Of a stretch of DNA of 33,879 nucleotides, positions 7,233 through 17,168 are shown in pieces (position 1 is the first letter of the stretch; each line of letters begins with the position of its first letter). Source of the stretch: Bacillota bacterium (lineage in GTDB: Bacteria > Bacillota > Clostridia > Lachnospirales > Lachnospiraceae); the NCBI GenBank assembly GCA_023398615.1, contig JAEWSD010000191.1, positions 1 to 33,879 of the forward strand. The letters are read 5' to 3'. A program made the translations under genes and the position numbers. The notes under the pieces were generated by a model. The model did no database searches. It was not told the DNA's origin and saw only the letters and a list, made by a program, of their open reading frames with translations.

Positions 7233-7955
7233 ATGGAAGATGGAGAATTGGCCGGTATGAATATACCGCGGCATGTTGCGATAATAATGGACGGCAACGG
7301 CCGATGGGCAAAGAAAAGAATGATGCCGAGAAATTTCGGTCATGCCCAGGGAAGCAAAACGGTTGAAAAAATTTGTGAGGAAGCGTATAACCTGGGAATA
7401 AGATACCTGACGGTATATGCTTTTTCCACGGAAAACTGGAGCAGGCCGAAAGAAGAGGTTGATGCTCTTATGAAGCTGCTTCAAAGCTATATGAAGGACT
7501 GCTTAAAGACAAGCAGCAAGAATAATATGAAGGTTCGGGTTTTAGGTGACCGGTCCGGGCTTGATGCGGACTTACAGAAAAGTATCATAGAATTGGAAAG
7601 AGTTTCGGCAGGAAATACAGGGTTAAACTTACAGGTGGCTTTAAATTACGGCGGCAGGGATGAAATTTTGCGCAGTATTAAAAAACTGGCGGATGATTAT
7701 AAAGCGGACAGGATAAGCTTAGATGATATAGATGACCGAAGGTTTGCAAGCTATCTTGACACGGCGGGGATTCCGGACCCGGATCTGCTTATCAGGACAA
7801 GCGGAGAGCTGCGTCTGTCTAATTTCCTTTTATGGCAGATGGCATATACGGAATTTTATTTTACGGATCTTCTGTGGCCGGATTTCGATAAAAATGAATT
7901 AATCAAAGCTGTGGAATACTATAATAGCAGAAACAGAAGATACGGAGCATTGTAA
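7233..7955 (+). CDS. uppS: Isoprenyl transferase (undecaprenyl diphosphate synthase)
   Basis: This cis-prenyltransferase adds isopentenyl units to farnesyl diphosphate to make undecaprenyl diphosphate, the lipid carrier of wall synthesis. The 240 residues contain all hallmark motifs: HVAIIMDGNGRWAK with catalytic D20, YAFSTENWSRP, NYGGRDEI, and DPDLLIRTSGELRLSNFLLWQ followed by the acidic YTEFYF. The start at 7233 is preferred over a TTG at 7221, because that TTG is part of the TTGGAGG ribosome binding site. cdsA follows 14 bases after the stop. Confidence 0.97.
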   Translation: MEDGELAGMNIPRHVAIIMDGNGRWAKKRMMPRNFGHAQGSKTVEKICEEAYNLGIRYLTVYAFSTENWSRPKEEVDALMKLLQSYMKDCLKTSSKNNMKVRVLGDRSGLDADLQKSIIELERVSAGNTGLNLQVALNYGGRDEILRSIKKLADDYKADRISLDDIDDRRFASYLDTAGIPDPDLLIRTSGELRLSNFLLWQMAYTEFYFTDLLWPDFDKNELIKAVEYYNSRNRRYGAL

Positions 7956-7969
7956 ATGGAGGGAAGGAT

Positions 7970-8767
7970 ATGTTTTGGATAAGGCTTCGAAGCTCTGTTA
8001 TCCTGATGATAGCAACAATAACCTGTATTGTGTTAGGCGGCAGGGTATTGTTTGGGGCTATTTTGGCAATATCTTTAATAGGGATGATGGAGCTCTACCG
8101 TACCGTTAAGCTGGATAAATCGCTGCCTGCGGCATTTGGTTACGCAGCATGTATTATTTTTGATTTTTTGATCTATTATAATGCGGAGCAGTATAATATG
8201 CTTCTGATTATCACTTTTCTTTTGCTGCTTCTTTTAATCTATGTATTTTCTTATCCGAAATACAGAACGGAAGAAGTATCCATGATATTCTACGGCCTGT
8301 TTTATGTTGCGGTTATGTTAAGCTTCATATATAAAGTAAGGGTCTATGAGGAAGGTGCCAGACTGGTATGGCTGATTTTTATCGGGGCTTGGGGTTCCGA
8401 TACCTGTGCATATTGCGTCGGCATGCTGATCGGGAAGCATAAAATTGTGCCGAAGCTTAGCCCTAAGAAATCCCTGGAAGGATGTATCGGCGGAATAGCC
8501 GGAGCCGCCTTGCTTGGATTCCTTTATGCTACTGTTCTTAAGGGAGATATCGGTGAGGTCAGGAATCCGCAGGCAGCCTATGCCATAATATGCGGCGCTT
8601 CCAGTATTATCTCACAGTTAGGAGACCTTGCCGCTTCCGCTATTAAGAGAAACCATGATATCAAGGACTACGGGAAGCTTTTACCCGGTCACGGCGGTAT
8701 ACTGGACCGGTTTGACAGTATTATTTTTGTGGCGCCGGTGGTTTATTTCTTTATAGGAATATTATGA
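7970..8767 (+). CDS. cdsA: Phosphatidate cytidylyltransferase (CDP-diglyceride synthase)
   Basis: This integral membrane enzyme makes CDP-diacylglycerol from phosphatidic acid and CTP, the branch point of phospholipid synthesis. The 265 residues are mostly hydrophobic, with about seven or eight membrane segments. The family signature lies near the C-terminus (KRNHDIKDYGKLLPGHGGIL, then DRFD), preceded by SPKKSLEGCIGG. A GGAGGG ribosome binding site precedes the ATG. It is placed between uppS and dxr as in Bacillus. Confidence 0.97.
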   Translation: MFWIRLRSSVILMIATITCIVLGGRVLFGAILAISLIGMMELYRTVKLDKSLPAAFGYAACIIFDFLIYYNAEQYNMLLIITFLLLLLLIYVFSYPKYRTEEVSMIFYGLFYVAVMLSFIYKVRVYEEGARLVWLIFIGAWGSDTCAYCVGMLIGKHKIVPKLSPKKSLEGCIGGIAGAALLGFLYATVLKGDIGEVRNPQAAYAIICGASSIISQLGDLAASAIKRNHDIKDYGKLLPGHGGILDRFDSIIFVAPVVYFFIGIL

Positions 8768-8794
8768 TTCTATCTGTTGAAAAGGGGCATTATA

Positions 8795-9958
8795 ATGAAG
8801 TGTATCTCAATTCTCGGTTCAACGGGTTCTGTCGGAACCCAGACACTGGAGGTTGTTCGAAATAATAGAGATTTGAAAGTATGCGCGCTGGCGGCCGGCA
8901 GTAATATTGATCTGCTCGAAAAGCAAATCCGGGAATTCAGACCCGGAACGGTCTGTGTCTGGGACGATAAAAAAGCGGCTGAATTAAAGCTTAAGGTAAG
9001 TGATCTGCCGGTAACCGTTACATCCGGCATGGACGGACTGGTAGCCTGTGCGACGAAGAATGAAGCCCGGACGGTATTGACTGCCGTTGTCGGAATGATT
9101 GGAATTGTACCCACTCTGGAGGCTATCCGTGCCGGTAAGGATATTGCGTTGGCAAATAAGGAGACTCTGGTAACCGCCGGGCATCTTATCATACCGTTGG
9201 CCAAGGAATACGGAGTAAAGCTGCTTCCCGTCGACAGTGAACATTCCGCAATATTTCAGGCCTTAAACGGTGAACGGGATAACCGTATCAGCCGGATTAT
9301 ATTAACTGCTTCCGGAGGGCCGTTCCGTGGTAAAAAGAGAAGTGACCTGGTGAATATTGAAGTGGAAGATGCGTTGAAGCATCCGAACTGGTCGATGGGA
9401 CGTAAGATCACAATAGATTCCTCAACTATGGTAAATAAGGGGCTTGAGGTCATAGAAGCGAAGTGGCTGTTTCAGGTAGAACCGGACAGGATACAGGTAG
9501 TTATCCAGCCGCAGAGTGTAATTCATTCCGCAGTCGAGTTTGAGGACGGCGGAATCATGGCACAGATGGGCACTCCGGATATGAAGCTTCCCATCCAATA
9601 TGCCTTATTTTATCCAGAAAGAAGGGTACTTAAGGGAAGCCGCCTGAATCTGTTTGAACTTGGTAAGCTTACCTTCGAGGAACCTGACCTTGAGACATTC
9701 AAGGGTTTAAAGCTGGCTTACGAGGCTGCCGCTTTAGGCGGAAGTATGCCGACGGTTTATAATGCCGCCAATGAATTGGCCGTATCAAAATTCCTGAACA
9801 GGGAAATAAAATATTTGGAAATTACGGAATTAATAGAAGCCGCGGTCAGAAATCATAATTTAGTACAAAACCCTACGGTTTCGGAAATTCTTAATATAGA
9901 AAAAGAAACATATGATTTTATAGAAAGTGCTTTGCACGCAGACGGGAGCCGATTATGA
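8795..9958 (+). CDS. dxr: 1-deoxy-D-xylulose 5-phosphate reductoisomerase
   Basis: DXR performs the first committed step of the MEP isoprenoid pathway, converting DXP to MEP with NADPH and a divalent metal. The 387-residue protein shows the NADPH-binding GSTGSVGTQTLE, LANKETLVTAG, the metal/substrate site PVDSEHSAIFQ, TASGGPFR, HPNWSMGRKITIDSSTMVNK with GLEVIEA, and GTPDMKLPIQYAL. A frame extending to TTG 8777 contains the AAGGGG ribosome binding site, so the ATG at 8795 is chosen. Its stop overlaps the rseP start as ATGA, indicating coupling. Confidence 0.97.
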   Translation: MKCISILGSTGSVGTQTLEVVRNNRDLKVCALAAGSNIDLLEKQIREFRPGTVCVWDDKKAAELKLKVSDLPVTVTSGMDGLVACATKNEARTVLTAVVGMIGIVPTLEAIRAGKDIALANKETLVTAGHLIIPLAKEYGVKLLPVDSEHSAIFQALNGERDNRISRIILTASGGPFRGKKRSDLVNIEVEDALKHPNWSMGRKITIDSSTMVNKGLEVIEAKWLFQVEPDRIQVVIQPQSVIHSAVEFEDGGIMAQMGTPDMKLPIQYALFYPERRVLKGSRLNLFELGKLTFEEPDLETFKGLKLAYEAAALGGSMPTVYNAANELAVSKFLNREIKYLEITELIEAAVRNHNLVQNPTVSEILNIEKETYDFIESALHADGSRL

Positions 9959-11316
9959 ATATTATTATATCAATACTTATATTTAGTTTAATTATCATTA
10001 TCCATGAATTGGGGCATTTTCTGCTGGCAATGAAAAATGGCGTCTTTGTAACGGAATTTTCAATCGGAATGGGCCCCAGGGTAATTACGCTGGTTAAGAC
10101 GAGGAAAGGCTATCGTCCGAAATTTTTCCTTAACCAGCATGATTTCGAGACGACACCGGAATGGAAGGAGCATACGAAATACTCCTGGAAGATACTTCCT
10201 ATCGGCGGTTCCTGCATTATGATGGGCGAGGATGAAATTCTGGAGGACGAAAGGGCGTTTAACAAGAAGGGTGTTTGGGCCAGAATTTCAGTTATTTTTG
10301 CCGGCCCGTTATTTAACTTTATCCTTGCATTTCTCCTTGCTATGATTCTGACCGGGGTTGTAGGCTATGATCCGGCAAGGGTCCTTAGCCTGGAAGAGGA
10401 TTCTCCCGCAAAAGAAGCGGGCTTGTCACAGGGTGATATAATAACCAACTTTAACGGGGAACATATCGACATCGGACGGGAAGTGGATACCTATTTACAG
10501 ATGTATCCTCTTAACGGCGAGGAAGTAACCATATCCTATAAGCGTGAGGGGGTAAAAGGGATTCAGCAGGTCAGCTTTCTGCCCGATAAGATGGATACCT
10601 ACCGGTTGGGCTTTGGATATACCGGGGATGCGACGGAAGCCGACATATCTTCGGTGGAGGAAGGACTTCCTTTTGACCAGGCCGGTATTGAAAGAGGCGA
10701 TATTATCGTAGCGATTAACGGTACGGCTATAGCAAGCGGCATGGAATTAAGTCAGTACTTCGAGAAGACCCCTTTATCCGAAACACCGATAAAAGTGACC
10801 TTTTCTCATGGGGGACAGAAACAGACGGTTACGGTTACGCCGGTTTCATACAGCTATTATACCGCAGGTTTAACGGTAAATACATTCAGGGAAAAAACGA
10901 ATATCTTTGGCATGATTAAATACAGTGCAGTGGAGGTAAAGTATTGGATCGTTACCACGATACAAAGCCTGGGACAGCTGATCGGCGGCAGAATCAGTAC
11001 GAAGGATATGGCCGGACCGGTGGGGATTGTGAGTATGATCGGTGACACCTATGAAGCAAGCAAAAGTGATGGTGTCTTGTATATCTTTTTAAATATGGCT
11101 TACCTGAGCATACTGTTAAGCGCGAACCTCGGAGTTATGAATCTGCTGCCGATTCCCGCGCTGGACGGAGGGCGCTTGGTATTTTTAATACTTGAATTGT
11201 TCCGCGGCAAGCCGATCGATCAGAACAAGGAAGGCCTGGTTCATATGATTGGCCTGATCGCTTTAATGATACTGATGGCCTTTGTAATGTTTAATGATAT
11301 CAGCAGATTGTTCTGA
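9955..11316 (+). CDS. rseP: RseP/RasP-type site-2 zinc metalloprotease
   Basis: This intramembrane protease cleaves membrane-embedded substrates such as anti-sigma factors and leftover signal peptides. The active-site motif HELGH is at residues 17-21 in the first membrane segment, and the second catalytic motif (NLLPIPALDGGRL) is in a C-terminal membrane segment. Between them lie two PDZ-like regions (about 140-210 and 215-295), giving 453 residues. The tandem PDZ arrangement is like E. coli RseP rather than the single PDZ of Bacillus RasP. It overlaps dxr by ATGA. Confidence 0.95.
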   Translation: MNIIISILIFSLIIIIHELGHFLLAMKNGVFVTEFSIGMGPRVITLVKTRKGYRPKFFLNQHDFETTPEWKEHTKYSWKILPIGGSCIMMGEDEILEDERAFNKKGVWARISVIFAGPLFNFILAFLLAMILTGVVGYDPARVLSLEEDSPAKEAGLSQGDIITNFNGEHIDIGREVDTYLQMYPLNGEEVTISYKREGVKGIQQVSFLPDKMDTYRLGFGYTGDATEADISSVEEGLPFDQAGIERGDIIVAINGTAIASGMELSQYFEKTPLSETPIKVTFSHGGQKQTVTVTPVSYSYYTAGLTVNTFREKTNIFGMIKYSAVEVKYWIVTTIQSLGQLIGGRISTKDMAGPVGIVSMIGDTYEASKSDGVLYIFLNMAYLSILLSANLGVMNLLPIPALDGGRLVFLILELFRGKPIDQNKEGLVHMIGLIALMILMAFVMFNDISRLF

Positions 11317-11346
11317 CGGAATGAATCATTTAGAGGAGATAAAATA

Positions 11347-11484
11347 ATGAGTCATGTTTTTAAATTCAGTCCGGCTGTGATTGCCTATACTTTCTTTATA
11401 ATAGTTTTTGACTGGATATTGGGAATTGGTATCAGTGACAGGTGGGATAAACTTATTTTTGCTGGTGCCGCAAAACGGCAATAA
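11347..11484 (+). CDS. Unannotated 45-residue single-pass membrane mini-protein
   Basis: A short frame with a strong ribosome binding site (AGAGGAG, nine bases before ATG) fills the gap between rseP and ispG, leaving 30 and 19 bases on either side. The product begins MSHVFKFSPAVIAYTFFIIV and has one hydrophobic stretch (about 10-29) followed by a charged tail ending AAKRQ. Spacing matches that of the other genes in the run, which argues for a real gene. I do not recognise the family. It could also be a remnant of a larger gene, or chance. Confidence 0.6.
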   Translation: MSHVFKFSPAVIAYTFFIIVFDWILGIGISDRWDKLIFAGAAKRQ

Positions 11485-11503
11485 CAGGATCGGAGTTTGA
11501 TTT

Positions 11504-12565
11504 ATGAGAGAGAATACCAGAATCATTCATATCGGTGACAGAGTAATCGGCGGGAATAATCCGATACTGATTCAGTCCATGACGAATACGAGAACAGAAG
11601 ACGCGGAGGCTACCGTCCGTCAGATCTCGGAGCTGGAGGCAGCCGGTTGTGATATCATAAGATGTGCCGTTCCGAACAAGGAAGCGGCGTCTGCCTTACG
11701 TGAAATTAAGAGACAGATTCATATCCCGCTGGTAGCGGATATACATTTCGATTACCGGCTGGCGATTGCCGCAATTGAGAACGGGGCGGATAAAATACGT
11801 ATTAATCCCGGCAACATCGGGGGCACCGACAAGGTAAAGGCAGTTGTTGAAGCTGCCGGGGAAAGGAATATCCCGATCCGTGTCGGTGTTAACAGTGGTT
11901 CCCTGGAAAAGGAACTTCTTGACCGGTATCATGGCGTAACTGCCGAAGGATTGGTAGAGAGCGCGCTGGATAAGGTGCGAATCATAGAAGAGCTGGACTA
12001 CGATAATCTTGTAATCAGTATAAAATCCTCCGATGTATTAATGTGCATCAGGGCTCATGAGATGATAGCAAAGCAGACGAGGTATCCGCTGCATGTCGGA
12101 ATAACGGAAGCGGGAACCGTGTTGTCGGGCAACATAAAATCCGCTGTCGGTCTTGGTATTATTCTCTACGAAGGGATTGGGGATACGATTCGGGTATCGT
12201 TAACCGGCAATCCGTTGGAGGAAATCAAGTCTGCGAAGCTGATACTGAAAACCTTGGGACTTCGTAGAGGCGGCGTCGAGCTGGTATCCTGTCCGACCTG
12301 CGGCAGGACGCAGATTGATCTGATTAAGCTTGCAGGGGAAGTCGAGAATATGGTGCAGGATATTCATTCCGATATTAAGGTAGCGGTTATGGGCTGTGTG
12401 GTGAACGGCCCGGGCGAGGCAAGGGAAGCGGACATCGGAATTGCCGGAGGCAAGGGTGAAGGTGTAATCATCAGAAAGGGAGAAATCATCAGAAAGGTAC
12501 CTGAGAATGAATTACTGTCCGCCCTGCGCGAGGAAATTATCAGGATGGATAAGACCGGTATTTAA
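11504..12565 (+). CDS. ispG: 4-hydroxy-3-methylbut-2-enyl diphosphate synthase
   Basis: IspG (GcpE) is the [4Fe-4S] enzyme converting MEcPP to HMBPP in the MEP pathway. The 353-residue protein has the TIM-barrel portion (IQSMTNTRTEDAEATVRQI, then DIHFDYRLA and DKIRINPGNIGG) and the C-terminal cluster domain with C263, C266 and C298 in SCPTCGR and MGCVVNGPGE, the last also carrying the conserved glutamate. It adds a second MEP enzyme to the same run as dxr and uppS. The start has a GGAG ribosome binding site. Confidence 0.97.
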   Translation: MRENTRIIHIGDRVIGGNNPILIQSMTNTRTEDAEATVRQISELEAAGCDIIRCAVPNKEAASALREIKRQIHIPLVADIHFDYRLAIAAIENGADKIRINPGNIGGTDKVKAVVEAAGERNIPIRVGVNSGSLEKELLDRYHGVTAEGLVESALDKVRIIEELDYDNLVISIKSSDVLMCIRAHEMIAKQTRYPLHVGITEAGTVLSGNIKSAVGLGIILYEGIGDTIRVSLTGNPLEEIKSAKLILKTLGLRRGGVELVSCPTCGRTQIDLIKLAGEVENMVQDIHSDIKVAVMGCVVNGPGEAREADIGIAGGKGEGVIIRKGEIIRKVPENELLSALREEIIRMDKTGI

Positions 12566-12604
12566 TACTTGTAAATAGTACCGGATAAACTTTAGAAACG
12601 GGGC

Positions 12605-15600
12605 ATGATCATGGGAATGCTGTTTTTTGAAGTATTTGATCAATTATCAAATCTGCCGAAGGACCTGGAAGGGCTTTTTAAAGAGGTCTCGGTGGAGCGG
12701 GTGACAGTCTCTAAGTCAAAGTCGGAATTCAGGGTATACATGAAGAGCAGCAGGCTGATTCACAGGAAAAGTATCAAGAAAATGGAATATCAGCTTTACC
12801 GGCAGCTTTTTTCTTCTGCTTCGAATTCCGTAGTAATCTATGAGAACTACATTCTGTCCGAACAGTATACTCCGGAAAAGCTGTTTCATATCTACAAAGA
12901 CAGTATTCTGGAGGAATTCAAAGAAAAGAGTATCTTGGAATATAACGTATTTGAAATGGCAGAAATACGTTTTGAAGAGAATGTACTGATATTTGGCTGC
13001 GAAGAGAATTTCCTGGTAAGAAAGATGTCGGGGAATATATCACAGCAGCTTACGGAAATATTCCGGGACCGTTTCAACTATGAAATCTATGTCCGGTTCG
13101 AATTCCATGAGGCAGAGAAAAAGGATGAGGCCCCGGAGTATGAATACGAACCGGTCAGGCATGACTGCGGGCCGGAAAGGCCAAGTGATCCAGCAGGCGT
13201 GCCGGACGGACAGGAACGTACTTCGGACGAGCCTTTGGGGGCAGCCTTAGAGGAGCGGCATGCCAGGCAGGAGCTTGCGGCCGCAAGGGATGCCGGAAAC
13301 GAAACGAAACCTTCAAAGGCCAGGAATACGGCTGAAAAAGGCAAATATTCATATAGAAAGACTGCCGCCGATCCCGATACGATATATGGGAAGAGCTTTG
13401 AAGGGGAAGCAATTCCGATTGCGGATGTCCAGGATGAGATCGGTGAGGTTGTAATCCGCGGCAAGATCCTTAATGTGGAGCCGAGGGAGCTGCGGAACGA
13501 GAAAACTATTATTATTTTTTCTGTAACGGATTTTACCGATTCTATCCAGGGCAAGATTTTTACAAAAACGGAGGAAGCGGAGGAACTTTTAAATACCTTA
13601 AGGAAGGGCCGGTTTATTAAGTTTAAGGGAATGGCCCTAATGGATAAATACGACCGCGAGGTAACGATAGGTTCCATAGTAGGTATTAAGTCAATTCCGG
13701 ATTTTACCACCACGAGAAGGGATAACAGTCTCGTAAAACGTGTTGAACTCCATGCACATACCATGATGAGCGATATGGATGCGGTCGTGGATGTGAAGGA
13801 CCTGGTGAAACGTGCCTTTGAATGGGGACACAAGGCAATTGCCATAACGGATCACGGGGTGGTGCAGTCTTTCCCGGAAGCCAATCATGCCTTAAATAAG
13901 AAGGATTATCCCGAATCCGAATGGGAACGCCTGAAAGAGTTTAAGATTTTGTACGGTGTGGAAGCTTATTTGGTGGATGACTTGAAAGAGGTTGTGATCA
14001 ATGGCAAAGGGCAGACCTTTGAGGATTCCTATGTCGTATTTGACATAGAAACCACAGGGTTCGGGCCGGCCAAGGACCGGATCATAGAGATAGGAGCCGT
14101 TAAAATTACCGGCGGGGAGGTCGTTGACCGATTCAGTACTTTTATTAACCCTGACGTCCCGATCCCGTTTGAGATTGAACAATTGACCGGAATCAACGAT
14201 GGGATGGTTTTGGAGTATCCGATGATTGATGCGATTCTCCCGCAATTCCTGAATTTCTGCAGTGATTGCGCCCTGGTTGCTCATAATGCTTCCTTTGATG
14301 TGAGCTTTATTGCAAAAAAAGCGGAGGACCTGGGATATCCGATTGATTTTACCGTGATAGACACCGTAGGCCTGGCAAGGATCCTTCTGCCGGATTTAAG
14401 CAAATACAAGCTGAACCATGTTGCAAAGGCATTAAACGTCTCCCTTGAAAACCATCACAGGGCAGTGGATGATGCCGGTGCTACCGCCGAGATCTTTCTT
14501 AAATTTATAGGCATGCTGAAGGAAAAAGGAATTTCCTGTATCGATGAGATCCATTCACTGGGGAAAATGCCGGCCGATGCAATCAAGAAGATGCCGACCT
14601 ATCACGCCATCATACTGGCGCAAAATGAAATCGGCCGGATAAACCTGTACAAGCTGATTTCCCTTTCACATATTGATTACTATAGTAAGAGGCCGAGAAT
14701 ACCGAAAAGCGTTTTTCTGGAAAACCGCGAAGGGCTGCTGATCGGCTCGGCATGTGAGGCCGGGGAGTTGTACCAGGCAATCCTGCGGGAACAGCCGCCG
14801 GAGGAAATCCACCGGCTGGTTAATTTCTATGATTATTTGGAGATCCAGCCCTTGGGCAATAATGAATTCATGATACATAGCGATCGGGTTAACATAAGTA
14901 CGGAAGAGGAATTAATGGAGATCAACCGCAGGATCGTCCGTCTTGGAGAGGAATTCAATAAGCCTGTGGTTGCAACCTGTGACGTACATTTTATGGACCC
15001 GGAGGATGAGATATATCGCAGGATCATTATGGCCGGCAAAGGATTTAAGGATGCCGATAACCAGGCACCTCTTTATCTGCGCACGACCGAGGAAATGCTG
15101 GATGAATTCATGTATCTGGGTAAGGATAAGGCTACGGAACTTGTAATTACCAATACGAATAAGATTGCGGATATGATTGAAAAGATATCTCCGGTACGTC
15201 CGGATAAATGTCCGCCGGTCATTGAAAATTCGGACAATGATCTTCGGAGTATCTGCTACAATAAAGCGCATTCCATGTACGGCCCCAAGCTTCCGAAGCA
15301 GGTTGAGGAACGTCTGGAGCATGAGCTGCACTCCATAATAACAAATGGATTTGCCGTTATGTATATTATTGCGCAAAAGCTGGTATGGAAGTCCAATGAA
15401 GACGGCTATCTGGTTGGCTCCCGGGGTTCTGTCGGCTCCTCCTTTGTTGCGACGATGTCCGGTATCACCGAAGTAAACCCTTTGCCGGCACATTATTACT
15501 GTACCAATTGCTTTTATTCCGATTTCGATTCGGAGGAGGTCAGGAAATATGCCGGCAGCTCCGGCTGTGACATGCCGGATAAGGTCTGCCCGGTCTGCGG

Positions 15601-17107
15601 GAAGCCGTTAAGCAAGGACGGACATGATATTCCTTTTGAGACCTTTCTTGGCTTTAACGGGGATAAGGAACCGGATATCGATCTTAACTTCTCGGGAGAA
15701 TATCAGAGCCATGCCCACGATTATACCGAGGTTATCTTCGGTGAGGGACAAACCTTCCGCGCAGGAACAATCGGTACCCTGGCGGATAAAACGGCTTTTG
15801 GCTATGTACTGAAATACTACGAGGAAAGAGATCAGCACAAAAGAAGGGCTGAGATTGAAAGAATTGTTACCGGTTGTGTCGGAGTCAGAAGAACCACCGG
15901 CCAGCATCCGGGAGGTATTATCGTATTGCCGCACGGCGAGAAGATCTATTCATTTACCCCGGTGCAGCGCCCGGCAAACGATATGAGCACCAAGACGATT
16001 ACGACCCATTTTGATTACCATTCCATCGACCACAACCTGTTAAAGCTTGATATACTCGGACATGATGATCCTACCATGATCCGCATGCTGGAGGACTTGA
16101 CGAGTGTGGATGCGAAATTGATACGGCTCGACGATGAAAAGGTACTGTCACTGTTTGACAATCTGAGCGCCTTAGGCTTAAAGCCGGAAGTTCTCGGCGG
16201 ATGTGATCTCGGATGTCTTGGGGTACCGGAGTTCGGTACGGATTTCGTCATGCAGATGCTTCGGGATACCAGACCTAAGACCTTCTCGGATCTGGTACGT
16301 ATCTCCGGTCTGTCCCACGGTACCGATGTATGGCTGAATAATGCCCAGACCTTGATTGCGGAAGGGAAATGTACACTATCAACTGCAATCTGTACCCGTG
16401 ACGATATCATGACTTATCTGATCGGTATGGGAGTAGACAGCGGGCATTCTTTTAAGATTATGGAGAGTGTCCGTAAGGGGAAAGGCTTAACCCCTGAGAT
16501 GGAGGAAGAGATGCTTGCTTCCAATGTTCCGGAATGGTATATCTGGTCCTGCAAACGAATCAAATACATGTTCCCGAAAGCCCATGCCGCCGCTTATGTC
16601 ATGATGGCTTTTCGGATTGCGTATTTTAAGGTATACTATCCGCTGGCCTACTATGCGGCATATTTCAGCATCCGTGCTTCGGCGTTTAACTATGAATTGA
16701 TGTGTCTCGGAAAGGAACGTCTGGAACGTTATATGGCTGATTATAAAAGACGCGGGAATGACCTGTCGAAAAAGGAGCAGGACAGCCTGAAGGATATGAA
16801 GATTGTACAGGAGATGTATGCAAGGGGCTACGAATTTGTGCCGATAGACATATATACCGCAAAAGCTCACCACTTCCAGATCGTTGACGGCAAACTGATG
16901 CCGTCCTTAAGTACGATAGACGGGCTGGGTGATAAGGCGGCCGATGCCGTAGTGGAAGCGGTGGCGGACGGTAAATTCCTGTCCCAGGACGATTTCAGAA
17001 GCCGCTGCAAAGTAAGCTCGACGGTAGTCGATCTTATGGTGGATTTGGAGCTGCTTAAGGATCTTCCGATTTCGAACCAGATTTCTTTAATGGATTTTTT
17101 ACAATAA
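12605..17107 (+). CDS. polC: DNA polymerase III alpha subunit, PolC type (Gram-positive)
   Basis: PolC is the main replicative polymerase of low-GC Gram-positives, carrying its own proofreading exonuclease. The 1500 residues show an N-terminal region, an OB fold (about 279-340), a PHP domain (VELHAHTMMSDMD near 380, AITDHG), an embedded DEDDh exonuclease (FDIETTG near 479, HNASFD, HHRAVDDAG near 617), a zinc finger (CTNC near 965 with CPVC near 995), and the polymerase site PDIDLNFSG near 1023. It ends with the beta-clamp-type peptide QISLMDFLQ. The start is uncertain: ATGs at 12605, 12611 and 12617 are in frame, and spacing from the GGGG at 12600-12603 favours 12611. A low-complexity linker at about 175-265 is rich in Glu, Ala, Pro and Arg. 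Confidence 0.97.
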   Translation: MIMGMLFFEVFDQLSNLPKDLEGLFKEVSVERVTVSKSKSEFRVYMKSSRLIHRKSIKKMEYQLYRQLFSSASNSVVIYENYILSEQYTPEKLFHIYKDSILEEFKEKSILEYNVFEMAEIRFEENVLIFGCEENFLVRKMSGNISQQLTEIFRDRFNYEIYVRFEFHEAEKKDEAPEYEYEPVRHDCGPERPSDPAGVPDGQERTSDEPLGAALEERHARQELAAARDAGNETKPSKARNTAEKGKYSYRKTAADPDTIYGKSFEGEAIPIADVQDEIGEVVIRGKILNVEPRELRNEKTIIIFSVTDFTDSIQGKIFTKTEEAEELLNTLRKGRFIKFKGMALMDKYDREVTIGSIVGIKSIPDFTTTRRDNSLVKRVELHAHTMMSDMDAVVDVKDLVKRAFEWGHKAIAITDHGVVQSFPEANHALNKKDYPESEWERLKEFKILYGVEAYLVDDLKEVVINGKGQTFEDSYVVFDIETTGFGPAKDRIIEIGAVKITGGEVVDRFSTFINPDVPIPFEIEQLTGINDGMVLEYPMIDAILPQFLNFCSDCALVAHNASFDVSFIAKKAEDLGYPIDFTVIDTVGLARILLPDLSKYKLNHVAKALNVSLENHHRAVDDAGATAEIFLKFIGMLKEKGISCIDEIHSLGKMPADAIKKMPTYHAIILAQNEIGRINLYKLISLSHIDYYSKRPRIPKSVFLENREGLLIGSACEAGELYQAILREQPPEEIHRLVNFYDYLEIQPLGNNEFMIHSDRVNISTEEELMEINRRIVRLGEEFNKPVVATCDVHFMDPEDEIYRRIIMAGKGFKDADNQAPLYLRTTEEMLDEFMYLGKDKATELVITNTNKIADMIEKISPVRPDKCPPVIENSDNDLRSICYNKAHSMYGPKLPKQVEERLEHELHSIITNGFAVMYIIAQKLVWKSNEDGYLVGSRGSVGSSFVATMSGITEVNPLPAHYYCTNCFYSDFDSEEVRKYAGSSGCDMPDKVCPVCGKPLSKDGHDIPFETFLGFNGDKEPDIDLNFSGEYQSHAHDYTEVIFGEGQTFRAGTIGTLADKTAFGYVLKYYEERDQHKRRAEIERIVTGCVGVRRTTGQHPGGIIVLPHGEKIYSFTPVQRPANDMSTKTITTHFDYHSIDHNLLKLDILGHDDPTMIRMLEDLTSVDAKLIRLDDEKVLSLFDNLSALGLKPEVLGGCDLGCLGVPEFGTDFVMQMLRDTRPKTFSDLVRISGLSHGTDVWLNNAQTLIAEGKCTLSTAICTRDDIMTYLIGMGVDSGHSFKIMESVRKGKGLTPEMEEEMLASNVPEWYIWSCKRIKYMFPKAHAAAYVMMAFRIAYFKVYYPLAYYAAYFSIRASAFNYELMCLGKERLERYMADYKRRGNDLSKKEQDSLKDMKIVQEMYARGYEFVPIDIYTAKAHHFQIVDGKLMPSLSTIDGLGDKAADAVVEAVADGKFLSQDDFRSRCKVSSTVVDLMVDLELLKDLPISNQISLMDFLQ

Positions 17108-17125
17108 AATAATTGAAAATAATTC

Positions 17126-17154
17126 TTGCTTTTTGAACTGATATGTTGTACAAT
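17126..17154 (+). promoter_or_regulatory. Promoter of the tRNA-Glu gene
   Basis: TTGCTT (17126-17131) and TACAAT (17149-17154) are 17 bases apart, placing the start near 17161, eight bases before the tRNA. It shows the tRNA is not merely a polC tail. Confidence 0.75.
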
Positions 17155-17168
17155 ACACATTGTTGTGA

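Noticed and set aside
13087..13845. A 252-residue minus-strand frame inside polC
   Set aside because: It mirrors the skewed linker and OB region of polC and is Ser-rich without any family signature.
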